The position numbers and the translations under genes were made by a program. Positions 7,601 to 8,049 of a DNA stretch of 8,049 bases are shown here, piece after piece. Below the pieces are notes generated by a model. The model ran no database searches. It saw only the letters and a program-made list of their open reading frames with translations, and was not told the DNA's origin. Positions within the stretch are counted from its first letter, which is position 1. The number at the start of each line of letters is the position of its first letter. This DNA comes from an archaeon (GTDB taxonomy: Archaea > Asgardarchaeota > Heimdallarchaeia > Hodarchaeales > S146-22): assembly GCA_024276395.1 (NCBI GenBank), contig JAJRXH010000649.1, positions 1-8,049 of the forward strand, given 5' to 3'.

Positions 7601-8049
7601 CTGATAAACACTCTCATCATCAGCGCAGCCGCCTACTTGTTAATGAGTTTTGAACCTTTGGTCAAGTTTATTGTGCTCAATCCAGAAACGTGGACACTCA
7701 TCACCTTCGTGATGCTATATTTCGCGCGGTATAGCCGGCACACCAGGGTCGACAAGAAACGATTCCATCGTCTGTACAAAAAGGGTGAACAACCACTCAC
7801 CCTCTTGATAAGAAATAGAGATTACATTGCACGTTATAATCAGGCCGTGTTATTTCCCATCATCAACAAGTTTAACATGAAGGAACAATTCGAAAAATGG
7901 CACGTGCCTACTGCAGAAACTTTTGCTGTCATTAATGATGAACAAGAAGTACCTACCTTGATGAAAAGACTAGTTGAAGAAGATACCTTCAAGAATGGGT
8001 TCGTAATCAAGCCCGCTCAAAGCTTTGGTGGAAAAGGAATCATTGTCAT
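4619..8049 (+). CDS. Toroid repeat - 7TM - RimK-like ATP-grasp ligase fusion, main part, 3' partial
   Basis: The frame is open without a stop from 4619 to the window edge (over 1140 codons); the first in-frame ATG is 4691, which has no ribosome-binding site. Domains in order: about twelve GGF/GGY-type repeats (GG or equivalent codons near 4736, 4889, 5042, 5234, 5381, 5546, 5711, 5852, 5993, 6146, 6296 and 6437, 47-64 residues apart), a beta-sandwich-like segment (about 6592-6905), nine predicted membrane helices (6938-7741), then the start of an ATP-grasp ligase (7790-8049). Topology is consistent: outer toroid, odd number of helices, inner ligase, with basic loops RKKK and RK inside. ATP-grasp ligases of the RimK group join amino acids to carboxyl groups using ATP; the substrate here is unknown. 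No cysteine is visible in this part either. It follows a related toroid gene by 39 bp. It likely begins in the frame 4332-4640; a pseudogene is possible, but more than 3.4 kb of intact frame argues against decay. Confidence 0.85.
6592..6905 (+). other. Membrane-proximal beta-sandwich-like (Ig-like) segment of the fusion protein
   Basis: Between the last GGF repeat and the first membrane helix lie about 100 residues of alternating hydrophobic and polar strands, with phrases such as NLIAFIRDSE, AELIWTS, WLLVRIHARDANGN and VWLSF. This resembles extracellular Ig-like or fibronectin-like domains. The anchored neighbour has a similar segment in the same place (about residues 635-715). The call rests on pattern only. 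Confidence 0.45.
6938..7741 (+). other. Membrane domain resembling the 7TM domain fused to inactive transglutaminase in bacteria
   Basis: Hydrophobic segments: WLNVFLVIIMPFTLV, VAYVLLIMAIISVMA, FLFRFLLGALLILAA, FFAPMVLVISWLQIG, IWAASVFMVVFLIAL, IAILMVVSITSLALLEIL, SLSTSILLPIIITPNIV, FVILINTLIISAAAYLL and TWTLITFVMLYFARY. The order R-S-Y-G-FFAP (about 7268-7290), LLPIIITPNIVDRYV (about 7510-7560) and a final FARYSRHTRVDKKRF before the ligase matches my memory of the bacterial domain (R..G..TFGTFMPVL, LFP.VI.T..IER, RYTGYRL). The match is from memory, not an alignment. The function of that domain is not established. Confidence 0.65.
7790..8049 (+). other. Start of a RimK-like ATP-grasp (alpha-L-glutamate ligase-related) domain
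   Basis: The segment runs IRNRDYIARYNQ, then FPIINKFNMKEQFEKWHVPT, then FVIKPAQSFGGKGIIVI at 8000-8047. This follows the order of the alpha-L-glutamate ligase-related ATP-grasp family: an R-N..YI...N start, a lid-side helix ending before a buried Pro-Thr/Pro, and the VIKP...GGKGI glycine-rich ATP loop. About 85 residues are visible; the Mg-binding and later catalytic residues lie beyond the edge, so activity cannot be judged. Confidence 0.75.

Noticed and set aside
7315..7620. 101-codon frame on the minus strand within the membrane domain.
   Set aside because: The plus strand encodes a continuous, recognisable membrane domain here. The minus frame has an odd Met/Arg-rich composition and no motif.

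Overview
This is an archaeal window with all genes on the plus strand. It has low to moderate G+C. Archaeal traits are a TATA-type element (TTTATAAT) instead of -35/-10 boxes, T-rich tracts after stop codons as likely terminators, weak or absent Shine-Dalgarno sites, and secreted proteins dense in N-glycosylation sequons with a stalk and basic-tailed C-terminal anchor. Long extracellular proteins built from prenyltransferase-type GGF repeats suggest an Asgard archaeon (Heimdallarchaeia-like). That lineage call is inference and only moderately secure.

Layout. Bases 1-1296 carry the 3' part of an S9 (prolyl-oligopeptidase family) serine peptidase, closed by a T-rich terminator. Bases 1297-1940 hold no convincing protein gene. 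The first half contains a run of short hairpins, followed by a T7 tract and, near the end, a TATA-like element. Bases 1941-4292 encode a 783-residue secreted protein: signal peptide, about ten GGF repeats (alpha/alpha-toroid fold), a beta-sandwich-like segment, a Thr/Ser-rich stalk and a C-terminal membrane anchor. After only 39 bp comes a second, much larger gene running off the right edge. Its signal-anchor start (4332-4640) lies in a different frame from the rest (open from 4619 to 8049), so the gene appears split by one frameshift. The long part has about twelve GGF/GGY repeats, a beta-sandwich-like segment, about nine membrane helices resembling the bacterial '7TM usually fused to inactive transglutaminase' domain, and the start of a RimK-like ATP-grasp ligase resembling the 'alpha-L-glutamate ligase-related' family, cut off by the window edge.

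How the genes may work together. The two toroid genes look like a related pair of envelope proteins with the same outer architecture. One is merely anchored. The other joins the same kind of outer module to a multi-helix membrane domain and a cytoplasmic ATP-dependent ligase. In bacteria, as I recall, the 7TM protein and the ATP-grasp ligase are separate neighbouring genes, and the outer module is an inactive transglutaminase. Here the outer module appears replaced by a prenyltransferase-type toroid and all parts are in one chain. This unusual fusion is the main point of interest. The S9 peptidase is separated by a terminator and 644 bp, so a functional link to it is not supported.
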